Positions 1-5,548 are shown, counted from the first letter of the stretch. The stretch: DNA of 5,858 nucleotides from an uncultured Ruminococcus sp. (GCA_902783705.1 CACZSA010000111.1:1-5858), one strand, 5' to 3'. The notes: a model not told the origin generated them from the sequence alone. Numbers and translations are program-made.

Positions 1-393
1 GATCCCGAGAAGACGGCGGACAGCCTCGAAAGAATCTGGTACAGCTCCGCGAACGACAACTACTACGGCGGGATCGACCATCAGCACTACAATCCCACCC
101 GGTACCACGGCGTCAACCTCCACGCCTTCTTCACCAAAGGGACGGTCGAATTCAGGCTGTTCAACGGCACCACCGACGCCGACAAGGTTCTCTCCTACGT
201 GCAGTTCTGTCTGGCCATGAGCGCATGGGCCATCAACGCCGACGACAGAATGTCCTACCGCGACTGCTCCGGCTACACCGCCGCACAGAAAGAGCGCCTG
301 ATGACCAGCGTCCTCGTCCACCGCCTCGGCATGAGCGGAAAGGAATTCAAAACCGCCCGCCGTGTTCTCACCGAAGCCTTCCGCGCCGCCTGA
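1..393 (+). CDS. Amidoligase family protein, C-terminal part (5' end outside window)
   Basis: Frame 1 is open from the first base to a TGA at 391-393. It gives the last 130 residues of a protein that starts left of the window. Residues 34-56 contain the stretch RYHGVNLHAFF followed by GTVEFRLFNGT, which I recognise as the conserved C-terminal part of the Amidoligase_2 family (glutamine-synthetase/COOH-NH2 ligase fold). These enzymes form amide or isopeptide bonds using ATP. E50 and R52 of the fragment, in VEFRLF, are likely active-site residues by family knowledge. The next gene downstream on the same strand is a gamma-glutamylcyclotransferase-like protein, the usual partner of phage-encoded amidoligases, which supports the call. 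The substrate is unknown. Family assignment is from motif memory. The N-terminal nucleotide-binding part cannot be checked because it lies outside the window. Confidence 0.8.
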   Translation, partial: DPEKTADSLERIWYSSANDNYYGGIDHQHYNPTRYHGVNLHAFFTKGTVEFRLFNGTTDADKVLSYVQFCLAMSAWAINADDRMSYRDCSGYTAAQKERLMTSVLVHRLGMSGKEFKTARRVLTEAFRAA

Positions 394-451
394 CCGGCAC
401 GGAGATCATACAGGCTGACCTACCGGCCAGACGGGGAGAAAGGATTTCACA

Positions 452-1117
452 ATGGCATACAAGACATACATCGCCTATGGATCGAACATCAACACCGAGC
501 AGATGTCCCACCGCTGCCCCGACGCCCGCGTGATCGGAACGTCGGTCGTGCCGGATCATAAGCTCGTCTTCCGCGGTCACACGGAAGGCGCTGTCGCCAC
601 CATCGAACCGGAGAAGGGGAGCTCCGTCCCCGTCCTCGTCTGGAAGATCTCGAAGCGGGACGAGGCCCACCTTGACATGTACGAGGGATTCCCCCGCCTC
701 TACGTCAAGAAGGATTACAAGATCGACCTTGACGGCAGGAAGATCACCGCCATGGCCTACATCATGACGCCTGGCAGGATCGAAGGGCGCCCCTCCGCAT
801 ACTACTTCAACGTCATCGCCGAGGGCTACAGGGAGTTCGGTTTCGACCTGGCGTTCCTCCGCAGATCTGCGGGAATGGACTACGAAACGCCCAAAGCCGA
901 CCCGGACGCCCGCATTAAGGAACTGGCCGAGAAGCAGAAGGCGAGGGAGTTCACAGCCTGCCCCCGGTGCGGAGGATGGATGCGCCGGGAACTGTACATG
1001 AACTGCCTGTCCCGCCGCGCCGACATCTACGTCTGCGAAAAGTGCGGGATGGCTGAGGCTCTGGCGGACTTCACGAAGAAGCCCGATCCCGTCACGGACT
1101 GGTATATCTTCACCTGA
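452..1117 (+). CDS. Gamma-glutamylcyclotransferase-like protein with C-terminal zinc ribbon
   Basis: This 221-aa protein has two parts. Residues 5-125 form a GGCT/AIG2-like domain. The substrate-binding loop YGSN is at 9-12, and the expected catalytic glutamate is E78 in DMYEGFP. Family members cleave gamma-glutamyl amides by cyclising the glutamyl residue to 5-oxoproline, or act as transferases. Residues about 168-200 carry CPRC (C170, C173) and CEKC (C195, C198), a four-cysteine zinc ribbon. The GGCT domain alone is about 110-150 aa, so the ribbon is an added module. The start is chosen because YGSN then falls near the N-terminus as in the family, and an AAAGGA ribosome site lies about 8 nt upstream. 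The gene follows the amidoligase fragment by 58 bp and is probably co-transcribed with it, with a terminator after it. It may reverse or edit the amidoligase product (inference). It is predicted to be cytosolic, with no signal peptide. Confidence 0.85.
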   Translation: MAYKTYIAYGSNINTEQMSHRCPDARVIGTSVVPDHKLVFRGHTEGAVATIEPEKGSSVPVLVWKISKRDEAHLDMYEGFPRLYVKKDYKIDLDGRKITAMAYIMTPGRIEGRPSAYYFNVIAEGYREFGFDLAFLRRSAGMDYETPKADPDARIKELAEKQKAREFTACPRCGGWMRRELYMNCLSRRADIYVCEKCGMAEALADFTKKPDPVTDWYIFT

Positions 1118-1141
1118 CCTTAATTCCGGCCCGTCCGAAAG

Positions 1142-1171
1142 CCCGCATCTAAAGGAAATGCGGGTTTTCTT
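1142..1171 (+). terminator. Rho-independent terminator of the amidoligase/GGCT operon
   Basis: The inverted repeat CCCGCAT (1142-1148) and ATGCGGG (1158-1164) has a 9-nt loop and is followed by TTTTCTTTA. It lies 24 bp after the GGCT stop codon and would end plus-strand transcription before it meets the convergent lysis operon. Confidence 0.8.
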
Positions 1172-1182
1172 TATTTACAGCG

Positions 1183-1245
1183 AAAAAAAGAGGGAGCATG
1201 CCTCCCGGAAGTTCGGGCAAAGCCCGAATTCGAGAGACCGCTCCC
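1183..1245 (-). terminator. Terminator of the minus-strand lysis operon
   Basis: Just after the holin stop, read on the minus strand, there is an outer stem GGGAGC/GCTCCC (1240-1245 with 1192-1197). Inside it is a perfect 7-bp hairpin TTCGGGC-TTT-GCCCGAA (1212-1228). A smaller alternative GGGAG/CTCCC stem (1202-1206 with 1192-1196) sits directly before a TCTTTTTTT tract (1183-1191). The nested stems and T-run make a strong intrinsic terminator. The plus-strand reading also has GCTCCC followed by TCTTTTA, so it may work in both directions. Confidence 0.75.
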
Positions 1246-1250
1246 GTCTT

Positions 1251-1757
1251 TTATACTTCGTCCCACGGATCGTCCGGAGGATGCTCATGATCGCCTTCGG
1301 CATCGTCCTCCGTCTCAGCGGGTTCGCCGGCCAGAAAGCCGCACTGGTTCGTGCCGGATTCGATGATCGGCGAGATTTTCTGTTCCCGTACCTGCGCTTC
1401 GATCTGCGCCGTCAGCCATGCGCTGAGACTTCCGTATACTTCCTTGATGAAGTCCTTCGCCTCCTGCGTCATGATCAGACAGGCTTTGTCATAAGCCATC
1501 TGAAACGCTTTCTTCTGATTTTCGACAGTGAATTTGCCCGATTGCTTGAGCCCGTCCACGTAGGTCTGGCAGACATACTGAACGGCGGTCGTGACGGCCT
1601 CCATCGCCTGCGCGAGAATGAAGCTGAATTCGCCGAAAGCTTCATCGGTTTCAAGAGCCTCTTTCTTCGCCCACAGGTATCTGCAGATAAAGCCCACGAT
1701 CACGGGGATCGCGGCAATCAGTACCGCCTGAAGAACGGTCATGATGACGTCTTTCAT
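1251..1757 (-). CDS. Phage holin, LLH family
   Basis: This is a 168-aa protein with one hydrophobic N-terminal segment at about residues 7-27 (VLQAVLIAAIPVIVGFI). A short basic stretch and a long, mostly helical hydrophilic region follow (about 30-135), then an acidic, proline-containing tail (EDDAEGDHEHPPDDP). This layout, and the middle with KFTVENQKKAFQMAYD, resembles the phage_holin_LLH family of Gram-positive phages. Holins assemble in the cytoplasmic membrane and time the release or activation of endolysin. The start has a strong AGGAGG site 4 nt upstream, beginning at the last base of the endolysin stop codon. The two ORFs are 8 bp apart, so translation is probably coupled. It is the last gene of the lysis block before the terminator. 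The family call is from sequence pattern. A purely structural membrane role cannot be excluded. Confidence 0.75.
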   Translation of the reverse strand: MKDVIMTVLQAVLIAAIPVIVGFICRYLWAKKEALETDEAFGEFSFILAQAMEAVTTAVQYVCQTYVDGLKQSGKFTVENQKKAFQMAYDKACLIMTQEAKDFIKEVYGSLSAWLTAQIEAQVREQKISPIIESGTNQCGFLAGEPAETEDDAEGDHEHPPDDPWDEV

Positions 1758-1765
1758 AAATCCTC

Positions 1766-2572
1766 CTATTTCGTCGAAGACGTGTATTTCGTGTACGTCC
1801 CCTCGTCAACCCAGCCGAACACGTCCGAGCCGCCTCCGGGGATGAACTGAAGATGAACCTTCCGCTTCGCGCCTTTCGCGGTGCAGAGGGCTGTGATCTT
1901 CGCGCGTCCGGGCCTGCAGGGGAGCGCAGAGCCGCTCCAGGCGTTGGCATAATGTTTCCGCCCGGTGAAGGTCACTATGTCGCCCACAGCGGGCTTGTAG
2001 CCCGTTGCAACAGGCTTCTCGGCGGAGCTATAGGTGACCCACGGGAGTTTCCCGTGTTTCGTCCAGTCGCGCCGGTAGTAGCCCATCTTCGGCGCGTTGA
2101 CCGCCGTGATCTGGACGCAGTTTTTCCACGCCGGCGTGCATTCGACGCCCAGCCCGTTTCCGATGTAGATGCCGATGTGCCCGGACATCCAGAGAGCTTC
2201 CCCGACTTCGATGTGGGAGAAGTCCGTGGAAACGTCCCGGCACTCCGCGATCATCATGTCGGCGTTGATGTCGGGGATCCCGTTCGACCGGTAGACCGCC
2301 CCGCCGTAGGCCTGCTTCGCGTCGCCGACCCAGCCCCAGAGGATGCCTTTGATGAGGCATACGCAGTCGAAGCCGAACGTGTCAGGGGTCGCCGCCTTGA
2401 TCATGGCCTGACGGCTGTTCTGCCGGTTGTAATAGGTGTTCGTGAGATAGTACGCCTTGTTCGCGTCCGTCATCGGGGCTCCGAAGCATCCGTGAACATA
2501 CAGCGTTTTGAAGTTTCTGGCGGCGTTCTCACAAGCTTTGGCCAGCTCCGCCGCCGTCCTGATCTTCGCCAT
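1766..2572 (-). CDS. Phage endolysin, NlpC/P60-type cysteine peptidase with C-terminal SH3-like domain
   Basis: This 268-aa enzyme should cut peptidoglycan stem peptides during host lysis. The catalytic domain covers about residues 20-180. The probable nucleophile is C70 in FGFDCV and the probable histidine is H132 in GHIGIYIG, which matches the NlpC/P60 layout of a Cys at the start of a helix and a His in a strand about 60 residues later. The region about 192-262 (VGDIVTFTG ... GWVDE) looks like an SH3-like wall-binding domain found in clostridial autolysins and endolysins. There is no signal peptide, so export would depend on the holin. The start ATG at 2572 is preceded by GGAAGGGATGAACT, and its first 44 bp overlap the end of the 97-aa upstream gene in another frame. 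A holin gene follows 8 bp after its stop. Amidase activity by a related CHAP-like fold is the main alternative. Confidence 0.85.
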   Translation of the reverse strand: MAKIRTAAELAKACENAARNFKTLYVHGCFGAPMTDANKAYYLTNTYYNRQNSRQAMIKAATPDTFGFDCVCLIKGILWGWVGDAKQAYGGAVYRSNGIPDINADMMIAECRDVSTDFSHIEVGEALWMSGHIGIYIGNGLGVECTPAWKNCVQITAVNAPKMGYYRRDWTKHGKLPWVTYSSAEKPVATGYKPAVGDIVTFTGRKHYANAWSGSALPCRPGRAKITALCTAKGAKRKVHLQFIPGGGSDVFGWVDEGTYTKYTSSTK

Positions 2573-2822
2573 AGTTCATCCCTTCCGGAGGGGGACCGTA
2601 TTTTTCGCGGTCTTCCTCCTGGTATTTTCGTTCGCGCATCCGCTCTTTTGTGGTCTTGATCCAGCCCATGATGCCGCATTCCCCGCCGCATACCGCGAAG
2701 ACGCAGGTGCAGAGCGTGTCCGGGATCGCTCCCGTGGCGCAGTACAGCCAGATCATGCCTGCGGTGAACAGAACCAGGAACACGGCTACAATCACGAGGA
2801 TCAGATCCATCGTGTGTTTCAT
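2529..2822 (-). CDS. Small phage membrane protein (97 aa), function unknown
   Basis: The start is the ATG at 2822, which overlaps the stop of the preceding 104-aa gene as ATGA (2822-2819). The frame is open for another 405 bp upstream, but that part only shadows the neighbour. The protein begins with a clear membrane segment at residues 6-27 (DLILVIVAVFLVLFTAGMIW). A second, cysteine-rich, moderately hydrophobic stretch follows at about 36-55 (C38, C40, C45, C49, with CGGECGIMGW). The tail is basic then acidic (KERMRERKYQEEDREK). Similar short proteins occur between structural and lysis genes in clostridial phages. The position suggests a lysis accessory such as an antiholin or spanin-like helper, but nothing in the sequence proves it. 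There is no good ribosome site, which fits translational coupling through the ATGA overlap. Confidence 0.75.
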   Translation of the reverse strand: MKHTMDLILVIVAVFLVLFTAGMIWLYCATGAIPDTLCTCVFAVCGGECGIMGWIKTTKERMRERKYQEEDREKYGPPPEGMNYGEDQDGGGAGQSL

Positions 2823-3133
2823 GACGCTCTGACCGTGAGCCTGTGAACCTGATCCATGAGCGCGTCGAGATAGCCGTTCCCGCCGAGATCGTGATAGACC
2901 TTGTGCATTTCCATGAGGTCTTCCAATTCCTCGGTCGTGATCCAGCCCCGGCTTATGTAGCTCTTGGCAAGGTGCTTGATCCGGTCGTACAGCAGGATGC
3001 GCAGGCCCGCTGTGTTGCTGTCTTTTTTGCGCCTGGCCTGACCGATCAGGGCGAAGACGCCGCTGATCAGCGTGGAAAGCGCGCCGCTGCCGATTATGGC
3101 GATGGCAATTTGCGTACCATATTCCAGTTCCAT
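2819..3133 (-). CDS. Small phage membrane protein (104 aa), holin-like
   Basis: This 104-aa protein has one hydrophobic N-terminal segment at about residues 7-29 (TQIAIAIIGSGALSTLISGVF), followed by QARRKKD, a positive-inside signal. A soluble helical domain of about 70 residues follows (LLYDRIKHLAKSYI ... HRLTVRAS). It includes LEDLMEMHKVYHDLGGNGYLD, which recalls an EF-hand-like helix-loop-helix (from memory, unproven). Proteins with this design are common next to endolysins in clostridial prophages and are often labelled holin or hypothetical. The start has AAAGGA about 9 nt upstream and lies just after the hairpin at 3167-3194. It opens the lysis block, and its stop overlaps the next start by 4 bp. 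With an LLH-type holin also present, this could be a second holin or an antiholin (inference). Confidence 0.75.
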   Translation of the reverse strand: MELEYGTQIAIAIIGSGALSTLISGVFALIGQARRKKDSNTAGLRILLYDRIKHLAKSYISRGWITTEELEDLMEMHKVYHDLGGNGYLDALMDQVHRLTVRAS

Positions 3134-3166
3134 TCCTTGGTGTCCTTTCTGAAAATCTGCAAATGA

Positions 3167-3194
3167 AAAGCCGACCTGTCACAAGATCGGCTTT
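3167..3194 (-). terminator. Hairpin terminator between the DGR-side genes and the lysis block
   Basis: Read on the minus strand, AAAGCCGA (3194-3187) pairs perfectly with TCGGCTTT (3174-3167), an 8-bp stem extendable by a G-T and a C-G pair. A T-rich tail (TTTTCATTT) follows. It starts 1 bp after the stop of the 65-aa gene. Its A-rich and T-rich flanks would let it act in both directions. It may only weaken read-through, since I see no convincing promoter between it and the lysis block. Confidence 0.65.
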
Positions 3195-3195
3195 C

Positions 3196-3393
3196 TTATG
3201 TGAAGTTGAGGAAGTCCGGTGCTTCATCGTGTCCGAGGAATGCCGTGTACTTTTTCCGCACGGCGTCCACCGCTTCCTTTTCCGCTTCCGTCACGGCGTC
3301 GATTTCTTCCAGCCGGGCGGCGAGCTTCAGCAGCAGTTTCGTTTCCTCTTCGATCAGACGGCAGAGGGCCTCAATCATTTGCAGATTCGTCAT
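3196..3393 (-). CDS. Small phage protein (65 aa), helical, function unknown
   Basis: This is a 65-aa, charged, almost wholly helical protein with no membrane segment. Leucine-rich helices at about residues 5-32 (MIEALCRLIEEETKLLLKLAARLEEI) have heptad-like spacing and could form a coiled coil. A second helix with AEKEAVDAVRKKYTAFLG follows. I recognise this type as a frequent small gene after phage tail genes in clostridial phages, but no function is established. The start at 3393 lies 6 bp after the stop of the 51-aa gene. Its own ribosome site is poor, so translation is probably coupled. A terminator hairpin directly follows the stop. Confidence 0.7.
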   Translation of the reverse strand: MTNLQMIEALCRLIEEETKLLLKLAARLEEIDAVTEAEKEAVDAVRKKYTAFLGHDEAPDFLNFT

Positions 3394-3399
3394 GCGCTC

Positions 3400-3555
3400 T
3401 TATTCGCCCTGAACCAGTGCGACGAGCTCTTCGTACTGCTCCGTGGTGATGCGTCCGGCCGCGTAGAACGTGTCGAGCATCAGAAGCATTTCCTCCGGGT
3501 CATACCCGCCCTTGTTGATCTTCCGGATCAGCAGGTCGTAAGTCGTGACTTTCAT
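3400..3555 (-). CDS. Very small phage protein (51 aa), XkdX-like position, function unknown
   Basis: A 51-codon ORF starts at ATG 3555 and ends with TAA at 3402-3400. A strong AAAGGAG site 5 nt upstream supports it. The encoded protein begins MKVTTYDLLIRKINKGGYDP and continues with two short helices, EEMLLMLDTFYAAGRI and TTEQYEELVALV. The GRITTEQYEEL pattern resembles the tiny proteins (XkdX-like or similar) that follow tail-fibre genes in Firmicutes phages. That similarity is loose and the function is unknown. It sits 18 bp after the 115-aa gene and 6 bp before the 65-aa gene, in one operon. Confidence 0.75.
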   Translation of the reverse strand: MKVTTYDLLIRKINKGGYDPEEMLLMLDTFYAAGRITTEQYEELVALVQGE

Positions 3556-3573
3556 GGCGTCTCCTTTCCCAGC

Positions 3574-3921
3574 TTAATAGCCGAATTCTTCCATCAGGGT
3601 CAGACGGAAGTCCAGGTCGAGGACGAGATCGGGCAGATCTTCCGCGATGGCGGCCTCCCGCATCGCTTCTTCCGCCTTCCGCTCCTCCTCTTCGGTGACA
3701 TACTGAATATTGCTTCGCCAGAGGTCGGGATCGGCCGCTATGCGTGCCTCCAGGTTATCCGCCCAGGGACGCTTCTCCGTCCACTCTACGGCCTCCCAGA
3801 GGGGCGTACCGTCGCGCTCCGTCTCAACAACATCCGTATAGAATGTGATAACCGCCTCCGTCCCTTCCCGGTGCACAGTAAAGACGGGCGGCTGCTCCGA
3901 CAATTCCGTTTTTGCTCGCAT
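3574..3921 (-). CDS. Phage hypothetical protein (115 aa) downstream of the DGR RT
   Basis: This is a 115-aa soluble, acidic protein. The N-terminal half (about residues 10-50) looks beta-rich and contains FTVHREGTEAVITFYTD and W42, W47, W53. The C-terminal half (about 75-110) is an acidic helix rich in E and A (EEEERKAEEAMREAAIAEDL) ending DLDFRLTLMEEFGY. Such a small beta domain plus acidic helix is common in uncharacterised proteins next to tail-fibre genes of clostridial phages. The start is well fixed: AAGGAGG at 3931-3937 lies 9 nt before the ATG at 3921. That start lies inside the 3' end of the RT gene, overlapping it by 98 bp in another frame. Tail assembly or chaperone roles are possible but not shown. 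Confidence 0.75.
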   Translation of the reverse strand: MRAKTELSEQPPVFTVHREGTEAVITFYTDVVETERDGTPLWEAVEWTEKRPWADNLEARIAADPDLWRSNIQYVTEEEERKAEEAMREAAIAEDLPDLVLDLDFRLTLMEEFGY

Positions 3922-5077
3922 ATGATATGACCTCCTTCACAAAATCAGGGTCAATGATCGGGAGGACATACCTCCCGAAGAATGTCCGGCTGTCCGCGTG
4001 GGAGAACCAGCCCATGTGACTGACAAAGGACTGCGCGTTCTGCAAGACGACAAAGCCCCGTTCCCGGAGCCTCTTTCCGATCCGCTTGGCCAGCCTTCGC
4101 GTCGTGAGGAAATTCCCGTCCCGGATAGTCGTGTCCGTCGTCGAGAACGTGTACCCCACCATGTCGATCTTCTTCGTGCCGGCTTTCAGCTTCCGCTTTC
4201 CTTTTTCGTCTGGCGGAAGCAGCTCGGCGACTTTGCAGATCTCCCAGTTCGCCTTGATCTCTATGTGAAGCCGCTCCCGGCAGAAGCGGATGATCTGCTT
4301 TACGGCTTTTTTGAGATCGGAGGCGGAGTTTCCCTGCAGATGCAGATCGTCCACATACCGGGCATAAACCGGAACCAGCTTCGTCCGCTTGCCCCGCCGC
4401 TCTTTGTACAGTCCTTCCGTGATGAAGCGGTCGAGCGGATCAAGGTAGATGTTGGCGAACCACGGGCTGTCATAGAATCCGATTGCGAGGTTGCGGACGA
4501 TGCCGTCTTCCCCCTCCTGCGCAGATGAATAGATGCACTCGTCCATGACCGCCAGAAACCGCGCGTCCTTGAACCGCCCGTGCATCATTTCCGAAAGCAG
4601 ATCGAGATCCACGGTCTGGTAGAAATGCCGGATGTCGAGGTGGACGAAATACTTGTATTTCCCGTCCCGCGCGTGCTTCTGAATGTACTGCATGGCGTCG
4701 TGGATCCCGCGGCCGGGGATGTTGCCGAACGAGTGACGGTACATCCGCTTCATGAGATCCTTTTCGACGGCGAGGATCATCATCCACTGCACGAAGTGAT
4801 CCTTCAGGCGGGCGATTTCGATTTCGCGCTGTTTCCCGCTGGACCGGATCGTTTTCTTCCTGCCTGGCTGATGATGCCACGTCCCCGCTTCAAGCTCCGC
4901 GACAAGGCGGCGGGCATAAGCCGTCACCTTGTCCGGGCTCAGATCTGTGCCTGGGCCGACGCCGAAGATTCTTCGGACAATGCGGTCGCTTCTTTTGTTG
5001 GCCGTGCCGGAGTATATGGCGCGGACAGCGTTTTCGAGGGAGCAGAACCGCTCCCAGATATACCCGGCACGTTTCAT
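3824..5077 (-). CDS. Diversity-generating retroelement reverse transcriptase
   Basis: This 417-aa protein has the full set of RT fingers/palm motifs. They are RSSGKQREI (about 78-86), HSFGNIPGRGIHDA (115-128), motif A with FVHLDIRHFY (catalytic D148), motif 4 with AIGFYDSPWFANIYLD (198-213), motif C with YVDD (catalytic D243 and D244), LHIEIKANWEI (270-280) and DMVGYTFS (305-312). There is no maturase or endonuclease domain, as expected of DGR RTs. It should copy the TR RNA with errors at adenines, giving cDNA that replaces the VR. The DGR assignment rests mainly on the adenine-specific TR/VR pair just upstream. Motif 4 has the DGR-like non-glutamine start (IGxxx) but SP instead of the usual SQ. 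The start at 5077 has a GAAAGGG site 11 nt upstream. The last 98 bp overlap the next gene, and the C-terminal tail (about 390-417, ending GYHILYGCC) looks unconserved. Confidence 0.92.
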   Translation of the reverse strand: MKRAGYIWERFCSLENAVRAIYSGTANKRSDRIVRRIFGVGPGTDLSPDKVTAYARRLVAELEAGTWHHQPGRKKTIRSSGKQREIEIARLKDHFVQWMMILAVEKDLMKRMYRHSFGNIPGRGIHDAMQYIQKHARDGKYKYFVHLDIRHFYQTVDLDLLSEMMHGRFKDARFLAVMDECIYSSAQEGEDGIVRNLAIGFYDSPWFANIYLDPLDRFITEGLYKERRGKRTKLVPVYARYVDDLHLQGNSASDLKKAVKQIIRFCRERLHIEIKANWEICKVAELLPPDEKGKRKLKAGTKKIDMVGYTFSTTDTTIRDGNFLTTRRLAKRIGKRLRERGFVVLQNAQSFVSHMGWFSHADSRTFFGRYVLPIIDPDFVKEVISYASKNGIVGAAARLYCAPGRDGGGYHILYGCC

Positions 5078-5414
5078 AGGCTTTTCATCCCTTTCGGCTC
5101 TTCGAGACTGAACCTACCAAGCCGATTCCAGTCGGATGGTATTTTGAATCCTTTCGGATCCACGGAAAAGCAATGTGTATAGGGCTTCGCAGATCGTGGT
5201 CAGATAGGGTTTCGCTGTTGACTGGACAAGGGCAAGGGCGCCGCCGTAGTTCCAATTCGCGTTCGACGGGGCGTTGTTCGCGTTGACGTAGCGCGGACCA
5301 TAGTACGCGCCATTGTTCAGGTTGCCGCGACGACGCACCGCCCGCACAGCGTTGGAATTCACGAGGTTGGCGGGAGCGGTCAGGGCCGCTACCGGACACA
5401 TTGCAGTCCCGTAT
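5078..5414 (-). ncRNA. Predicted DGR template RNA (leader, TR and RT-proximal spacer)
   Basis: Inferred transcript from the extended -10 element (start near 5414) through the TR to the RT start. It comprises a leader of about 40 nt, the 139-nt TR and a 156-nt spacer (5233-5078). In the Bordetella phage DGR, sequence downstream of the TR binds the RT and primes cDNA synthesis, and this spacer is of similar length. It can fold a 6-bp hairpin with a GAAA loop (5146-5161) and a short CCGA/TCGG hairpin (5122-5135). The RNA probably continues into the RT mRNA. An ORF across it (5114-5401) exists only because the TR copies coding sequence. Confidence 0.6.
5234..5372 (-). repeat. DGR template repeat (TR)
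   Basis: This 139-bp repeat aligns gap-free to 5592-5730, with 123 identical and 16 different positions. All 16 differences are adenines in the TR (minus strand), out of 28 adenines present, and no G, C or T of the TR differs. Its variable codons are mostly AAC or AAT, with TAC at two sites, which is typical of TRs because mutating the A positions of AAY yields many residues but no stop codons. The 3' boundary is at GCCCTT on the minus strand, after which the copies diverge. It lies between the target and the RT, on the same strand as both. Confidence 0.95.
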
Positions 5415-5420
5415 GATCGG

Positions 5421-5429
5421 ATTATAGCA
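5421..5429 (-). promoter_or_regulatory. Extended -10 promoter driving the TR RNA and RT
   Basis: The minus strand reads TGCTATAAT, a perfect extended -10 (TGnTATAAT). A start about 7 nt downstream, near 5414, would leave roughly 40 nt before the TR. No recognisable -35 hexamer is present at 16-18 nt spacing, which is acceptable for extended -10 promoters. The position between target and TR would let TR and RT be expressed independently of the late phage operon. Confidence 0.6.
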
Positions 5430-5464
5430 CGCTTCTCCCGCGCTATCCGCAGAACGGAAGGATA

Positions 5465-5514
5465 TTACGTTATCCGTAACGAAAAATATAAATTTTGCGC
5501 GACCGCTTCGCGGT
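5465..5514. other. AT-rich patch with two small hairpins
   Basis: Two perfect 5-bp inverted repeats flank an AT-rich stretch (5480-5496): TTACG/CGTAA (5465-5479, 5-nt loop) and ACCGC/GCGGT (5502-5514, 3-nt loop). No coding signal is seen here. It could end or attenuate target transcription on the minus strand, where the second hairpin is followed after a few bases by an A- and T-rich run, but there is no clean T-tract next to the stem. Confidence 0.35.
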
Positions 5515-5528
5515 ATAGGAAGAGGGAC

Positions 5529-5548
5529 GAGGGGACTGCGGTCCCCTC
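5529..5548 (-). promoter_or_regulatory. DGR target-site hairpin/cruciform downstream of VR
   Basis: A perfect 8-bp GC-rich inverted repeat GAGGGGAC/GTCCCCTC has a 4-nt loop (TGCG on plus, CGCA on minus) and lies 22 bp after the target's stop codon. Known DGRs carry a similar hairpin (about 7-10 bp stem, 4-nt loop) just 3' of the VR that helps target recognition in retrohoming. There is no T-run next to it, so it is not a plain terminator. No such hairpin follows the TR, which fits a role in marking the recipient copy. Confidence 0.7.

Noticed and set aside
1..1250. Phage attachment site or integrase at the left of the window
   Set aside because: No integrase, tRNA or direct-repeat att core could be identified, so a prophage end cannot be claimed here.
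1853..2659. Long plus-strand ORF (268 aa) opposite the endolysin
   Set aside because: It is an antisense shadow of the endolysin frame, with arginine-, valine- and proline-rich composition and no family resemblance.
2823..3227. Upstream extension of the 97-aa frame to give a 232-aa protein
   Set aside because: The extra part overlaps the well-supported 104-aa gene and the terminator hairpin and is basic and low in motif content; the ATGA overlap gives a natural start at 2822.
3163..3930. Long plus-strand ORF (255 aa) across the 65-, 51- and 115-aa genes
   Set aside because: It runs antisense to three short genes that have ribosome sites and operon spacing; its translation shows no recognisable motif.
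4580..5182. Plus-strand ORF (200 aa) opposite the RT N-terminus
   Set aside because: It is a shadow of the RT, whose motifs and catalytic aspartates are unmistakable on the minus strand.
5114..5401. A 95-aa minus-strand ORF spanning the TR, resembling the target's C-terminus
   Set aside because: It is open only because the TR copies target coding sequence. It lacks a ribosome site and begins inside the leader of the predicted template RNA, so it is annotated as TR, not as a gene or pseudogene.
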